64,000 nt of DNA from Rhodanobacteraceae bacterium (GCA_024234055.1 JACKOW010000001.1:62001-126000), one strand, 5' to 3'; counted from the stretch's first letter, positions 1-9,408 are shown. The notes: a model not told the origin generated them from the sequence alone. A program made the numbers and translations.

Positions 1-165
1 AGTGCGCTGCACCGCGACTGCTATGTCCTGAGGCAAGTCGTCGCCGAATCCTGGAGAGGGAGCACGCAAAGAAAAAGCACAGAGAACACGAAGAAGAGCG
101 TTCAGATCTTCGAGATGCCACGAAACCATCGTCATCGCAGGCCACACGAGTGTGACCCTTTCTCA

Positions 166-246
166 TGCCCCGCGCCCCGCGCCCCGCGCCCCGACAACCG
201 ACAACCGACAACCGACAACCGACAACCGACAACCGACAACCGACAA
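166..246. repeat. Heptamer arrays CCCCGCG then GACAACC abutting a stop codon
   Basis: About four CCCCGCG units are followed by eight GACAACC units (from 193), the last running into the TAG stop of the minus-strand gene at 247. Read on that gene's strand the array is (GGTTGTC)n then (CGCGGGG)n. The rest of the left edge (1-165) has no supportable gene; 52-103 is purine-rich (CGCAAAG-like), matching the rule that intervals are purine-rich on the left and C-rich on the right. Confidence 0.95.
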
Positions 247-1059
247 CTACGCCGCCGAACTGCCGTCGCCGCCCACCGGCGCGTACAGCCGCCGCAGCAA
301 GGCCTGCAAGTAGCGGTGTTCGCGATTCAGCTCCTGCCGCCGCTGCACATAGTCGGGATACAGCTGGGCAACCACGCCCCAGAAGCGTGGGCTGTGATCG
401 CGGGCCACGAAATGGGCCAGTTCATGCACCACTACATACTCTGCGAGTGACTCGTCGGCAAAGGCCAGTGCCAGGTTCAGCGCGATCGCGCCCTGTGGCG
501 AAAGGCTGCCCCAGAGGCTGCGCATGGGTCGAATACGCAGCGCCTGGCAGCGCGCGCCCACCAGCGGTTCGTACTCGCGCAGCCACACCCGCGCGCGCAT
601 CGCCAGGGCATCGACCAGACCGGCGATGATCAGCCGTTGTGCCGCCTTGGCGGCAGCCAGATCGCACTTGGGCACGCGGCAACGAATCGCCTGGGTATCG
701 ATATCCAGACGCGCCGGGCCGTGCTCGAAGTGGATGGGCAGCAGGCGCCCGAACCAGGGCACGCGACCGGGCCAGCGCGGATCAAGCGCCAGATCGACGG
801 CGGCCCGATCCACCGCCTGCCGATGCACGCGCACGGTCTGTTCCAGCCATTCGCGATGCTGCTCGAAGAAGGCCAGAGCGTCGGTGGCCGAGACCCGCTC
901 CGGCCAGATCAGACGGGCGAAGCCGCTCTCCACCGAGATCTTCAGTCGACTGCCACGCGCCAGACGTTCCACCTGCAAGGGCCAGCCGGAAACTCGCTCG
1001 GGCAGCTGCGCAATGGCACGCGCGGCGCTGTCACGCCGGATCAGCAGACGTCCACTCAT
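247..1059 (-). CDS. YgjP-like zinc metallopeptidase (DUF45/M48-like)
   Basis: A 270-residue protein of the YgjP/SprT-like family of cytoplasmic zinc metallopeptidases. The HELAH zinc motif is at residues 212-216 with a further His at 222, and it is preceded by the family signature SLWGSLSPQGAIALN (181-195). The physiological substrate of this family is not established. It starts 18 nt after the rdgC stop and is probably the last gene of a ttcA-rdgC-peptidase transcript. Its stop codon is directly fused to a GACAACC heptamer array, so the 3' end seems to have been reached by repeat expansion without damage to the reading frame. Confidence 0.88.
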   Translation of the reverse strand: MSGRLLIRRDSAARAIAQLPERVSGWPLQVERLARGSRLKISVESGFARLIWPERVSATDALAFFEQHREWLEQTVRVHRQAVDRAAVDLALDPRWPGRVPWFGRLLPIHFEHGPARLDIDTQAIRCRVPKCDLAAAKAAQRLIIAGLVDALAMRARVWLREYEPLVGARCQALRIRPMRSLWGSLSPQGAIALNLALAFADESLAEYVVVHELAHFVARDHSPRFWGVVAQLYPDYVQRRQELNREHRYLQALLRRLYAPVGGDGSSAA

Positions 1060-1077
1060 GAATCGGTGCTGTTCCGG

Positions 1078-1980
1078 TCAGTCGACAAAGCGCAGCACTT
1101 CATCGAGTCGCGCATACAGGCGCCGCAGTTCCAGACTCATCAGCGTGAACTCGGCATCCAGAATCTGGTCCGGATCGGCACCGTCCTGGGCGTCCAGCTT
1201 GTCGGCAATCACGTCGAGGAAGCGCAGCTTGCGCAGCTTGGCCTTGGAGTCCAGCACGAAGCCGATGCGGCCGTCGAAGATCAGGCCCAACTGGGTCACC
1301 TGCTTGCCGCAGCGGGCATGTTCCTTGACTTCATCGGCACCGAGGTCGTGGTGCCGACAGCGCACCACCGAGGTCTGGTCGCTCGGATCCTTGAGCTCGC
1401 ATTCCTCGCCGAGTTCGAAGCCGCCCGGCAATTCGCCCGAGATCAGCCACTCACTCATGACCAGTTCCAGCGAAGCCTCGGTGGCCAGTGGTCGCGCCGG
1501 GAAGGTGCCAATGGCGTCGCGTACTGCAGTGGCGACTGCCTCCACGCTCTTGTCGCTGCCGCTGTCCACGGCCAACAGTCGCGAGGGCGCATCCCAGTAG
1601 GCGCCGGTGCGCGCGCGCTTGATGAAAGCGCGTGGCAGCAATTCGCCCATGGCCGCCTCCCGGAATTCATTTCTCAGGCGCTTGCCGGGTTTGCGTCCGG
1701 TTTTGGCCTCATGTTCGGCAATCTTCTCGGCCACGGCATCGCCAAGCACCGATGACGGCAGCAGGCGCGACTCCTGGCCCAGGCAGAACAGCAGCGCCTC
1801 GGCGCTGCCGTGCGAGAGCGCCGCGCCTTCGCGGCTGAAGGGTGTCAGAAAGCCGCGCGTCTCCATCTCCAGCGGGCCCGGGCTGCGCAGCGGGTGTTCG
1901 GCCAGAGCTGATTCGAAGGGTTCGGCGCTGAGGCTGAAATCAGCCGGCAGTCGCATCAGTGACAGATTCTTAAACCACAT
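1078..1980 (-). CDS. rdgC: Recombination-associated protein RdgC
   Basis: A 300-residue RdgC homologue: a ring-shaped, non-specific double-strand DNA-binding protein that limits RecA activity and assists replication restart. The MWFKNL start is the canonical N-terminus of the family, so I start here rather than at an upstream ATG at 1992. The length matches the usual 300-305 residues. The start lies inside the 3' end of ttcA (11-nt overlap), implying translational coupling. Confidence 0.95.
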   Translation of the reverse strand: MWFKNLSLMRLPADFSLSAEPFESALAEHPLRSPGPLEMETRGFLTPFSREGAALSHGSAEALLFCLGQESRLLPSSVLGDAVAEKIAEHEAKTGRKPGKRLRNEFREAAMGELLPRAFIKRARTGAYWDAPSRLLAVDSGSDKSVEAVATAVRDAIGTFPARPLATEASLELVMSEWLISGELPGGFELGEECELKDPSDQTSVVRCRHHDLGADEVKEHARCGKQVTQLGLIFDGRIGFVLDSKAKLRKLRFLDVIADKLDAQDGADPDQILDAEFTLMSLELRRLYARLDEVLRFVD

Positions 1981-2836
1981 GTTGGGGGTCATTCTCCGAA
2001 TGGGGTTTGCCGGCCAGCCAATCCTGGGCCTTCAGCACAACCGGTGTTTGCGAGCCCAGCGACGTGAAGTCGAACAGCGAGCGGTCAGCCAGCTGGGATG
2101 GGCGGATATTCATCAGGCTCTTGAAGATGTTCTCGATGCGGCCGGGGTTGGCGCGTTCCCATCCGGCCAGCATCTCCTTGATGACCTTGCGCTGCAGCGT
2201 CTCCTGCGAGCCGCAAAGATTGCACGGGATGATCGGAAACTGCTTGAGCTCCGCATAGTCGACCAGATCCTCCTCGGCCACATAGGCCAGGGGCCGGATC
2301 ACCACGTGCTTGCCGTCGTCGCTGAGCAGCTTTGGCGGCATCGCCGAGATCTTGCAGCCGTGAAACATGTTGAGGAACAAGGTCTCGACGATGTCGTCGC
2401 GGTGATGTCCGAGGGCGATCTTGGTGATGCCGTGATCTTCGGCATAACGATAGAGAGCGCCCCGGCGCAGGCGCGAGCACAGGCCGCACATGGTCTTGCC
2501 GGCCGGAATCACACGGGCGACCACGCTGTAGGTGTCCTGTTCCAGAATCTCGAAAGGCACACCCTGCGCCGCCAGGTAGTTGGGAAGGATCTCGGCCGGG
2601 TAATCGGGTTGCTTCTGATCCAGGTGCACGGCGATCAATTCGAAATCCACCGGAGCTCTGCGCCTGAGCTCGATCAGAATGTCCAGCAGCGCATAGGAGT
2701 CCTTGCCACCGGACAGGCAGACCATCACCCGGTCGCCCTGCTCGATCATGTTGTAGTCGGCGATGGCCTGGCCGACCTGATGGCGCAGGCGCTTGACCAG
2801 CTTCTGTTGGTTCACGGTCAGTGTCGGAGCAGACAT
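1970..2836 (-). CDS. ttcA: tRNA 2-thiocytidine(32) synthetase TtcA
   Basis: A 288-residue PP-loop ATPase that thiolates cytidine 32 of certain tRNAs using an iron-sulfur cluster. The PP-loop SGGKDS is at residues 42-47. The paired cysteine motif CGLC (about 117-120) and a later NLCGSQ cysteine are the cluster ligands known in the family. The start at MSAPTLTV gives the normal length; an upstream in-frame ATG at 2980 would add 48 non-conserved residues. First gene of the minus-strand run with rdgC. Confidence 0.95.
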   Translation of the reverse strand: MSAPTLTVNQQKLVKRLRHQVGQAIADYNMIEQGDRVMVCLSGGKDSYALLDILIELRRRAPVDFELIAVHLDQKQPDYPAEILPNYLAAQGVPFEILEQDTYSVVARVIPAGKTMCGLCSRLRRGALYRYAEDHGITKIALGHHRDDIVETLFLNMFHGCKISAMPPKLLSDDGKHVVIRPLAYVAEEDLVDYAELKQFPIIPCNLCGSQETLQRKVIKEMLAGWERANPGRIENIFKSLMNIRPSQLADRSLFDFTSLGSQTPVVLKAQDWLAGKPHSENDPQHVV

Positions 2837-3039
2837 GGCAGCGGGGCTGGCGGACGGGGCGCGAATTGTAGACGAGCAGGGCCCAGGCAACACCCACGAA
2901 TATCGGATCAACCCTTTCTGTTCAGCGCCCAGACTGGCGTCGGCGCCATTCTCGGACACCGGCGTTGCCGGGCCGGCCATCGCCCGGGCGAGCGGCTCGG
3001 AGCTACACTGTGAGGATCGATCTCAAGCTGGGTGCGGCC

Positions 3040-3240
3040 ATGCAGGATGATGGGCAGATAGTTCGACGACTCGCCGAGTTGCGTCTGGAGCACCGTGATC
3101 TCGATGAACTGGTGGCCCGGGTGCATGGCAGCGCAGCGCTGGATGAGTTGGCGATCAAGCGCATGAAAAAACGTAAGCTGAAACTGAAGGACATGATCGC
3201 GCAGCTCGAAAGTCGGCTGATTCCAGACATGGATGCGTGA
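3040..3240 (+). CDS. DUF465 (YdcH-like) small coiled-coil protein
   Basis: A 66-residue, highly charged helical protein matching DUF465: an N-terminal LRLEHRDLDELV segment followed by a lysine-rich KRMKKRKLKLKD helix typical of the family, ending in a short acidic tail. Function is unknown for the family. It is divergent from ttcA and 82 nt upstream of a rhodanese-domain gene. An upstream in-frame start at 2965 would add arginine-rich, unconserved residues and was rejected. Confidence 0.85.
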   Translation: MQDDGQIVRRLAELRLEHRDLDELVARVHGSAALDELAIKRMKKRKLKLKDMIAQLESRLIPDMDA

Positions 3241-3322
3241 TTCCGGGTCGCTGATGGCTTGGCGCCCATGCGTATGCAAGCCATAATCCGCGCCCCCTTG
3301 CCCACCCTGGTGCCACTGACCG

Positions 3323-3757
3323 ATGCAGCGTTTCCTGGAATTCGTCAGCAATCACCCGGTGCTGTGGTCACTGTTGATCATTCTTGTGGTGGCGTGGGCC
3401 TTCGTCGAACTTCGTGCCCGGGCCCGCGGCAGCGTCAATCTCGGAACCTTCGAATTCACCCGTGAGCTCAACAGCGGAAATGCACTGCTGATTGATTTGC
3501 GACCGGGCGCCGACTTCGACAAGGGACACATCCGTGGCGCCAGACACCTGACGCCCTCACAGGTCGACGCCGGCGGGCGCGATCTGCTCAAGCACAAGGA
3601 TTCGGCCGTTCTCGTCTATTGCCAGAACGGCATCACCTCGGTCGACGTGGCCGAGCGCCTGCTCAAGGCCGGCTACGCCAAGGTCTATAGTCTCAAAGGT
3701 GGAATTGCCGCCTGGATCCAGGATCAGTTGCCGCTGGAGCGCGGCAAGAGCCGCTGA
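3323..3757 (+). CDS. Membrane-anchored rhodanese-domain protein
   Basis: A 144-residue protein with one N-terminal membrane segment (about residues 12-30) and a single rhodanese domain (about 45-138). The active-site Cys is C100 in VYCQNGITS, and the typical LIDLRPGADFDKGHI and SLKGGIAAW signatures are present. The layout resembles YibN-type proteins. Sulfurtransferase activity is likely, but substrates are not evident from context. Confidence 0.9.
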   Translation: MQRFLEFVSNHPVLWSLLIILVVAWAFVELRARARGSVNLGTFEFTRELNSGNALLIDLRPGADFDKGHIRGARHLTPSQVDAGGRDLLKHKDSAVLVYCQNGITSVDVAERLLKAGYAKVYSLKGGIAAWIQDQLPLERGKSR

Positions 3758-3839
3758 CTTGGCTTAACCGCTGCAACCGTGACTTGTTGCATGCTAGTCG
3801 GGGCACGTAGGGTTGTTGTTGGAAAGACGGGAGGAGCAC

Positions 3840-5093
3840 ATGTTCAAGTTTCGCTTGATCGTTGCGTTGATGTTGGGGGCGGCTCTGGCGATGAGCGTCA
3901 TGCCGGCGGATGCGGCGCGCAACAAGAAGGAAGAGAAGTCTCAGGTCAGCAAGAGTGGCCGAGAGGACAAGAAGCCCATTTCGAGCAAGAAGTTCGTCAA
4001 GTCCTATGGACACATCGCCGACAAGTACGAGTCCGACGACTACGACGGTGCGATGGAAGGTCTGGACAAGCTCGACAGTCCCAAGCTGAGTCCCTACGAG
4101 CGCGCCAAGGTGGCGCAGATGCGTGGCTTCATCTACTACAACCAGGATCAGGTGCCCGAGGCCATCGAGCAGTTCAAGCTGGCGCTCGCCACCGATGCGC
4201 TGCCGAATGCCGAGCATTTTCAGCTCAAGCTGACGATGGCCGAGCTGTATCACATCAACGATCAGCTGACCGAATCGGCCGCGGTCTTCGATGACTGGAC
4301 CAAGGATGCGGAAACCATCACCGGACGCAACTGGGCCCTCCAGGCAAAGAATTACTTCGATCAGGACGATTACGAGCAGGCCCTTGTCTATCTCGACAAG
4401 GCCTTTGCCACGGGTGACAAGCCCGAGCGCTCCTGGCAGCAGATGAAAGCCAATGCGCTGTTGTCGCTGGAGCGCACCGATGAGGCCATTGCTTTCGGCC
4501 GAGAGGTGCTGGCGCAGGCGCCCGACGATCCTGAGTTTGTGAACTTTCTGACGGCGCTGCTGCTCGACGCCGACAAGCCCCAGGACGCCGTGACCATCCT
4601 TGAGGATCTGCGCGCTCAGGGCAAGCTCGGCAAGGAGAATCTGTACGTCAACCTGTATGCCGCGTATCGCGATCTGGAGCGCCCCAAGGATGCGGCGGCG
4701 ACCATGAGTGCCGGGCTCAGCAGTGGCGTGGTCAAGGAGACCAAGGACCGTTACCTGCAGGTGGGTGAGGCCTACTACGACGCCGAGTCGCTGCCGGAGG
4801 CGCTGGCTGGGTTCCGTCGTGCGGCAGAGTTGTCCGATGCAGATGGTACGGCCGATCTTTACGTGGGCCAGGTGCTGCTCGATCAGGAAAAGCCGAAAGA
4901 GGCACGCGAGGCATTTACAGCCGCGATCCAGAAGGGCAATCTCCGCCAGCCGGGTAACGCCTATTACCAGCTGGGAATTGCCGAACTCGACAGTGACAAC
5001 GAAGCGGCCGCGATCGCCGCATTCAAGAAGGCCCAGGGTTACCCTGAGTCGAACAAGAATGCGACACAAGCGTTGAAATCTTTGGGGCGATGA
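3840..5093 (+). CDS. Secreted tetratricopeptide-repeat protein
   Basis: A 417-residue protein with a clear signal peptide (MFKFRLIVALMLGAALAMS..., cleavage near residue 26) and serial TPR helices through the mature part. A GGGAGGA ribosome site 5 nt upstream fixes the ATG at 3840. It lies 157 nt before tonB, and TPR proteins of this kind often sit next to TonB/ExbBD loci in Xanthomonadales, so a periplasmic scaffold role for that machinery is plausible but unproven. The 5094-5250 gap shows no convincing hairpin terminator. Confidence 0.85.
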   Translation: MFKFRLIVALMLGAALAMSVMPADAARNKKEEKSQVSKSGREDKKPISSKKFVKSYGHIADKYESDDYDGAMEGLDKLDSPKLSPYERAKVAQMRGFIYYNQDQVPEAIEQFKLALATDALPNAEHFQLKLTMAELYHINDQLTESAAVFDDWTKDAETITGRNWALQAKNYFDQDDYEQALVYLDKAFATGDKPERSWQQMKANALLSLERTDEAIAFGREVLAQAPDDPEFVNFLTALLLDADKPQDAVTILEDLRAQGKLGKENLYVNLYAAYRDLERPKDAAATMSAGLSSGVVKETKDRYLQVGEAYYDAESLPEALAGFRRAAELSDADGTADLYVGQVLLDQEKPKEAREAFTAAIQKGNLRQPGNAYYQLGIAELDSDNEAAAIAAFKKAQGYPESNKNATQALKSLGR

Positions 5094-5250
5094 CAGCGAC
5101 TTTGGTGCCTTCCGCCTTGTGGCTAACGGATCAGTGGTGTAGCTTCGCCCGACTTTGGGGAGGCTTCCGCAGACGGTCCAGGCAGAGGGCAGCCGGAGAA
5201 CGCGGATTCCAGAATATGAATACTTTGAATCCTAATTTGACAGCACGCTG

Positions 5251-5931
5251 ATGGCTGCTAACGACCACTCCCAGGGACCAAAGGGTCTCAACTTCAGGCG
5301 CGTCTCGGCAATCGCCGTCACGTTGACTGTCCACTCCGTCTTGGTCGGGCTGCTGTTGCTGCCCGCCAAGGCGCCGACTGGTGAGAAGAAGCTTCAGGAA
5401 AACACCATCGAGGTGGTGTTCCTTGAGCCACCACCACCACCGCCGCCGCCGCCACCGCCGCCGCCACCGCCGCCGCCGGAACCTCCGAAGATCATCAAGC
5501 TCGAGATCAAGAAGGATATTCCCAAGCCTGAGGAGCGTCCGCCGGATCCGCCGCCGGAAGTCGCTGACGTCATCACCGACAGCACCGAGGGCATCGCGAT
5601 CCAGCCGCCGGCGCCGCCGCAGCCCGAGCGTGGTGATGGTCCGCGCGAAGTCGCACCGTCTGTCGACATGTCGATGATGCGTGCACGTCCGCCACGTTAT
5701 CCGCCGGCCATGCTGCGTCGCGGCATCCAGGGCGAAGTCATGCTGCGCATCCTCGTCGGCATTGATGGCAAGCCCGAGAAAATCGAAGTCGAGAAGTCCA
5801 GCGGACACCGCGAGTTCGATCGATCGGCGATGCAGGCTGCACGCAACTGGCGCTTCAATGCTGGCCAGCGTGACGGCGCGTCCTATTCCGGCTGGGCTCT
5901 GGTCCCGGTGCGGTTCTCGCTTGCAGATTGA
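5251..5931 (+). CDS. tonB: Energy transducer TonB
   Basis: A 226-residue TonB: cytoplasmic N-terminus, one membrane anchor (about residues 20-38), a periplasmic linker with an uninterrupted run of about 18 prolines followed by PE/KP repeats, and a C-terminal TonB fold (about 145-224) with PRYPPAMLRRGIQGEV and the NWRFNAG motif. It transmits proton-motive force from ExbB/ExbD to outer-membrane receptors such as the one at 49247. exbB starts 11 nt downstream, so the four genes tonB-exbB-exbD-exbD form one operon. Confidence 0.95.
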   Translation: MAANDHSQGPKGLNFRRVSAIAVTLTVHSVLVGLLLLPAKAPTGEKKLQENTIEVVFLEPPPPPPPPPPPPPPPPPEPPKIIKLEIKKDIPKPEERPPDPPPEVADVITDSTEGIAIQPPAPPQPERGDGPREVAPSVDMSMMRARPPRYPPAMLRRGIQGEVMLRILVGIDGKPEKIEVEKSSGHREFDRSAMQAARNWRFNAGQRDGASYSGWALVPVRFSLAD

Positions 5932-5942
5932 GGTCAGTGGTC

Positions 5943-6821
5943 ATGCAGGATCAAGTTCCCGCTTCAACTGAAATGGTCGATCCCAACGCCGCCGGGGCGA
6001 TGTTGGATCCCGGTCAGGCCAGCCTGGATGTGTCGTCAGCGCTGCCGCCCGGGATGGATCGGCTCGACTTGCTGATGGGCAATACCGACTCATTGGCCTT
6101 GAGCAAGATGGGTTTTGCCCATCTGATCGACAACGCCGACATCGTCGGCATCGTGGCCTTCACCGTCATGGGCATCATGTCCTTGCTGGTGTGGTACTAC
6201 ATTCTTTACAACGCCCTGCGGTTGGTGTCGGTGCGCGCTCGCACGCAACGCATCATGGAATCCTTCTGGGAGGCATCTTCCCCGCGCGAAGCCATCGAGC
6301 AGCTGCGCAGCGAGCCGGAATACGAGCCTTTCAGCAAGATCGCGCTGGATGCGGCTTTTGCGGCCGAGCACCATTCAGATGCCCTGGGTGGTCGGATGGC
6401 CGAAGCACTGAGTCGCCACGAATTCATCGATCGCGCACTGCGCAGTGGCGTGCAACGTGAGGCGGCTCGCATGGAATCGGGCCTGACGCTGCTGGCCTCG
6501 GTTGGCTCCACCGCGCCCTTCGTAGGCCTTTTCGGTACGGTGTGGGGCATCTATCACGCCCTGATCAGCATCGGCCAGACCGGCGAGGCGACGCTGGACG
6601 TGGTCGCCGGACCGGTGGGTGAGGCCCTGATCATGACCTGTATCGGCTTGGGCGTGGCTATTCCGAGCGTCTTGGCCTACAACTACTTCGTGCGCAGCAA
6701 CAAGGCGCTGAATGCCAGCTTCATGACCTTCGCCCACGATCTGCTTGACTACTTCGCGACAGGCAATCGGGTGCGCGGTCAGCGCTACGGCAACAAGCAG
6801 CACGCGCCGAGCGCCGGCTGA
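5943..6821 (+). CDS. exbB: Proton channel protein ExbB (copy 1)
   Basis: A 292-residue MotA/TolQ/ExbB-family protein with an N-terminal extension, a first membrane helix near residue 65-85, and the paired helices of the family core (LLASVGSTAPFVGLFGTVWG and GEALIMTCIGLGVAIPSVLA). It energises TonB together with ExbD. The GAGGT sequence overlapping the tonB stop serves as ribosome site for the ATG at 5943. Its core is almost identical to the second ExbB at 9520, pointing to a duplication. Confidence 0.93.
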   Translation: MQDQVPASTEMVDPNAAGAMLDPGQASLDVSSALPPGMDRLDLLMGNTDSLALSKMGFAHLIDNADIVGIVAFTVMGIMSLLVWYYILYNALRLVSVRARTQRIMESFWEASSPREAIEQLRSEPEYEPFSKIALDAAFAAEHHSDALGGRMAEALSRHEFIDRALRSGVQREAARMESGLTLLASVGSTAPFVGLFGTVWGIYHALISIGQTGEATLDVVAGPVGEALIMTCIGLGVAIPSVLAYNYFVRSNKALNASFMTFAHDLLDYFATGNRVRGQRYGNKQHAPSAG

Positions 6822-6879
6822 CCGGCTTTGTGACAACCAGCGGCTCCGTGATCGGGGCCGTCGAGCAAGGATCTGAGCG

Positions 6880-7311
6880 ATGGGAATGAGTACCGGCGGT
6901 GGTGGCCCGCAGAATGCAGCCCCGATGACCGATATCAACACGACGCCCCTGGTGGACGTCATGTTGGTGCTGCTGATCATCTTCATGATCACGGCACCGC
7001 TGATGCAGAACAAGGTACCGATCTCGGTGCCCGAAGCGCCGAATGAACCGGACTCGGTGGAAGAGCGCGCCATCACGCTCAACATCCAGGACAAGGGTGG
7101 CGGCATGGTCCAGTACTATTGGGTCGACGATCCGATCGGCCTTGACGGACTGGAAGCCCGACTGGCGATAGAAGCCGCCAAGAAGCCTCAGCCCGAGATC
7201 AAGATCCGCGGCGATCGCAGTGTGCAATATCAGCACATTCGCACCGCACTGGATCTGGCCAAGCGCAAGGGCATCAGCAAGATTGGTTTTGTGACCGCCC
7301 CCGGCGAATAA
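6880..7311 (+). CDS. exbD: Biopolymer transport protein ExbD (copy 1)
   Basis: A 143-residue ExbD with a Gly-rich N-terminus, the signature DINTTPLVDVMLVLLIIFMI (about 17-36) carrying the membrane Asp essential for proton use, and a periplasmic domain with a final KRKGISKIGFVT strand. Together with ExbB it forms the motor for TonB. It is followed after 27 nt by a second ExbD, as in the exbD1-exbD2 pair described for Xanthomonas. Confidence 0.93.
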   Translation: MGMSTGGGGPQNAAPMTDINTTPLVDVMLVLLIIFMITAPLMQNKVPISVPEAPNEPDSVEERAITLNIQDKGGGMVQYYWVDDPIGLDGLEARLAIEAAKKPQPEIKIRGDRSVQYQHIRTALDLAKRKGISKIGFVTAPGE

Positions 7312-7338
7312 GCAGCCGCAGGCGCAGGAGACGACATC

Positions 7339-7812
7339 ATGGGTATGAGTGCAGGTCCGAGCGGCGGTGGTCCGGGTAGTTCGCCGATGGTAGACATCAA
7401 CACGACGCCGCTGGTCGACGTCATGCTGGTGCTGTTGATCATCTTCATGATCACGGCGCCGCTGTTGGCGCACAAGGTGCGCATCAATCTGCCGCAGCAG
7501 TCCACGGATCCGGCGGACAAGAGCAAGATCGAGCAGAAGCGGCTTGAGCTTCGTGATCTGGGCGGCGCCATCGAGATTCGCCTGAACAACGATCCGATCA
7601 GCCAGGAAGTCCTCTTTGCCGAGTTCCGCGAGATGGGCCGCAAGGTCAAGGACGATCAGCCGGAGTACAAGATCGAGGCGGATGAGACGGTGCCTTACAG
7701 CGTGCTCGCCAATGTACTGGCGGCGGCCAAGCGCTCCAAGGTCGAGCGCATCGGCTTTGACAGCCTGTCGACCGCATCAGGCGGCGTCGGTGCACCACCG
7801 CCGCCGGGCTGA
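7339..7812 (+). CDS. exbD: Biopolymer transport protein ExbD (copy 2)
   Basis: A 157-residue ExbD paralogue with the same DINTTPLVDVMLVLLIIFMI membrane segment and a periplasmic domain ending in KRSKVERIGF plus a short Gly/Pro tail. It has diverged strongly from copy 1 beyond the membrane helix (KVRINLPQ versus KVPISVPE), so the two are probably not interchangeable. The operon ends 22 nt later at a strong terminator. Confidence 0.93.
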   Translation: MGMSAGPSGGGPGSSPMVDINTTPLVDVMLVLLIIFMITAPLLAHKVRINLPQQSTDPADKSKIEQKRLELRDLGGAIEIRLNNDPISQEVLFAEFREMGRKVKDDQPEYKIEADETVPYSVLANVLAAAKRSKVERIGFDSLSTASGGVGAPPPPG

Positions 7813-7834
7813 TTCGGCCTGAGCAAAGACGAAC

Positions 7835-7860
7835 AACGCCGGGCTCTGTCCCGGCGTTTT
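7835..7860 (+). terminator. Intrinsic terminator after exbD copy 2
   Basis: Perfect 9-bp stem AACGCCGGG/CCCGGCGTT with a 6-nt loop (CTCTGT), running into TTTTC. It closes the tonB-exbB-exbD-exbD operon and separates it from the third exbD-like gene. Confidence 0.9.
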
Positions 7861-8105
7861 CGTTGGTGCCCAGCGAATGCTTCCGGGTTCATCGTGAAGG
7901 CTTGTCTGCCCGAGGAACATTGCTTGCAATCGGAGATTCTCGCCGCCGAATCCGGGTTGCCGAACCGGTCTTCGTGCGGGCCGAAACCGTGAAGCCTGGG
8001 CTGGTTATCGGCAACTGAATTCCGACTCCAGGATGAGGCATCGCCTGTGCGTGGCTGCGCTACGCTTGGGCCGGCGCAATCAGCGCCCAAGCTGTGGAGC
8101 CGGTC

Positions 8106-8516
8106 ATGATGCAAGCGGATGCTCGTGCGATGCCGATGGCGGATGTGAACACCACCCCTTTGATCGACGTGATGCTGGTGCTGTTGATCATTTTCATGAT
8201 TTCGGCGCCGATGCTGGCGCAGCGACTGCCGGTACCCAGTCCACAACCAGGGCCACAGGTATTCGAGCCGACGCAGCGCCATCTGGTGCAATTGGAAGCG
8301 ATAGGCACCGATCTCCGCCTGACCCTCGATGGTGAAGTGATCTCCAGATCTGCTCTGCAACAGAAACTGGTGGCCGCCGCCCGCCTGCCGGAGTCTGGAC
8401 AGCCGGAGTTCCGCATCGACGCCGCGGCCGACGTGCGTTTTGATCACGTGGTGGCACTGCTCAGCGACGCCCGCCGCACCGGCGCCGCGCACGTGGGGCT
8501 GGCACGCGCTGACTGA
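8106..8516 (+). CDS. Third ExbD/TolR-family protein
   Basis: A 136-residue ExbD/TolR-family protein: DVNTTPLIDVMLVLLIIFMI membrane helix with the essential Asp, then a divergent periplasmic domain (LEAIGTDLRLTLDGEVISRS...). GTGGAG 6 nt upstream supports the ATG at 8106 over a GTG at 8094. It stands alone, outside the terminated exbBD operon, and may pair with the ExbB at 9520 beyond the opposing pdxJ. It could serve a different TonB or a Tol-like motor; it does not look like a close TolR orthologue. Confidence 0.85.
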   Translation: MMQADARAMPMADVNTTPLIDVMLVLLIIFMISAPMLAQRLPVPSPQPGPQVFEPTQRHLVQLEAIGTDLRLTLDGEVISRSALQQKLVAAARLPESGQPEFRIDAAADVRFDHVVALLSDARRTGAAHVGLARAD

Positions 8517-8610
8517 TGGCCCCGCGCCGGGCGGCGGCGCCAGTGGCAACGCCGCCCGGCAGAGGCATTGACGCGACCCAGCCCAGGGGGCCGGCGTCGT
8601 GGACCTGCGG

Positions 8611-9408
8611 CTAACCGTCGCCGTTTGTGGCTCGGATGATGGCCAGATAGCGCGCCACGGTAGCGGCCAGCCCGACGTCCAGGGCCTCGGCAATCAGGGC
8701 ATGGCCGATGGAGACTTCCTTGATGCAGGGCACGGCCGCCAGCAGCGGGCCCAGATTGCTCTGATCCAGGTCGTGGCCGGCATTCACCGCCAGACCGCAG
8801 GCGAGCGCCCTTTGCGCAGCCCTCCGGCATGCGGCCAGCGTTGCGGCAGCATCGCCGGACTCGGCCGCATGGGCGTAGGGACCGGTATAGAGCTCGATCC
8901 GATCAGCGCCGATGTCGGCGGCGCGCTCGATGTCGGCGGAGTCTGCGTCCATGAACAGGCTGACGCGCATGCCCCGGGATTTCAGTCTGGCAATCAACGG
9001 TCGCAGGCGTTCGCCATCGGCTTGCAGATTCCAGCCGTGGTCGGAGGTCAGCTGCTGATCGCCATCCGGGACCAGCGTCGCCTGCTCCGGCCGGCAAAAT
9101 TCGAGCAGGGCCATGAATCCGGGATAGCCGGGTGCAGGCCCGGCAAAGGGGTTGCCCTCCAGATTGAGTTCCACACCCGCAGTCGTACAGAGCTCGCGCA
9201 TCGCTTCGGCATCGGCGGGTCGGGCGTGTCGCAGATCAGGTCGTGGATGCAAGGTGATGCCTTCGGCGCCCGCCGCCAGCACTGTGCGCGCAGCGCCCAG
9301 AGGATCGGGGCGCGTGCCACCACGGGAGTTGCGCAGAAGCGCCACCTTGTTCAGATTGACGCTGAGTGCGGTACGGCATCGCTCAGGCGTAGCCATTGAC
9401 TGAATCAT
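8611..9408 (-). CDS. pdxJ: Pyridoxine 5'-phosphate synthase
   Basis: A 265-residue PdxJ, which condenses 1-deoxyxylulose 5-phosphate with 3-amino-2-oxopropyl phosphate to form pyridoxine phosphate (vitamin B6). Family signatures seen are LSVNLNKVALLRNSRGG at the N-terminus, GITLHPRPDLRHAR, and the C-terminal AGHDLDQSNL and VSIGHALIAEAL segments. The start may be the ATG at 9396 (MATPERCR). pdxJ beside the exbD genes is the arrangement known from Xanthomonas; here it splits the motor genes in opposite orientation. Confidence 0.95.
   Translation of the reverse strand: MIQSMATPERCRTALSVNLNKVALLRNSRGGTRPDPLGAARTVLAAGAEGITLHPRPDLRHARPADAEAMRELCTTAGVELNLEGNPFAGPAPGYPGFMALLEFCRPEQATLVPDGDQQLTSDHGWNLQADGERLRPLIARLKSRGMRVSLFMDADSADIERAADIGADRIELYTGPYAHAAESGDAAATLAACRRAAQRALACGLAVNAGHDLDQSNLGPLLAAVPCIKEVSIGHALIAEALDVGLAATVARYLAIIRATNGDG

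Noticed and set aside
1..165. Open frame from the first base of the window
   Set aside because: It continues through heptamer arrays into the antisense of the metallopeptidase and shows no family features.
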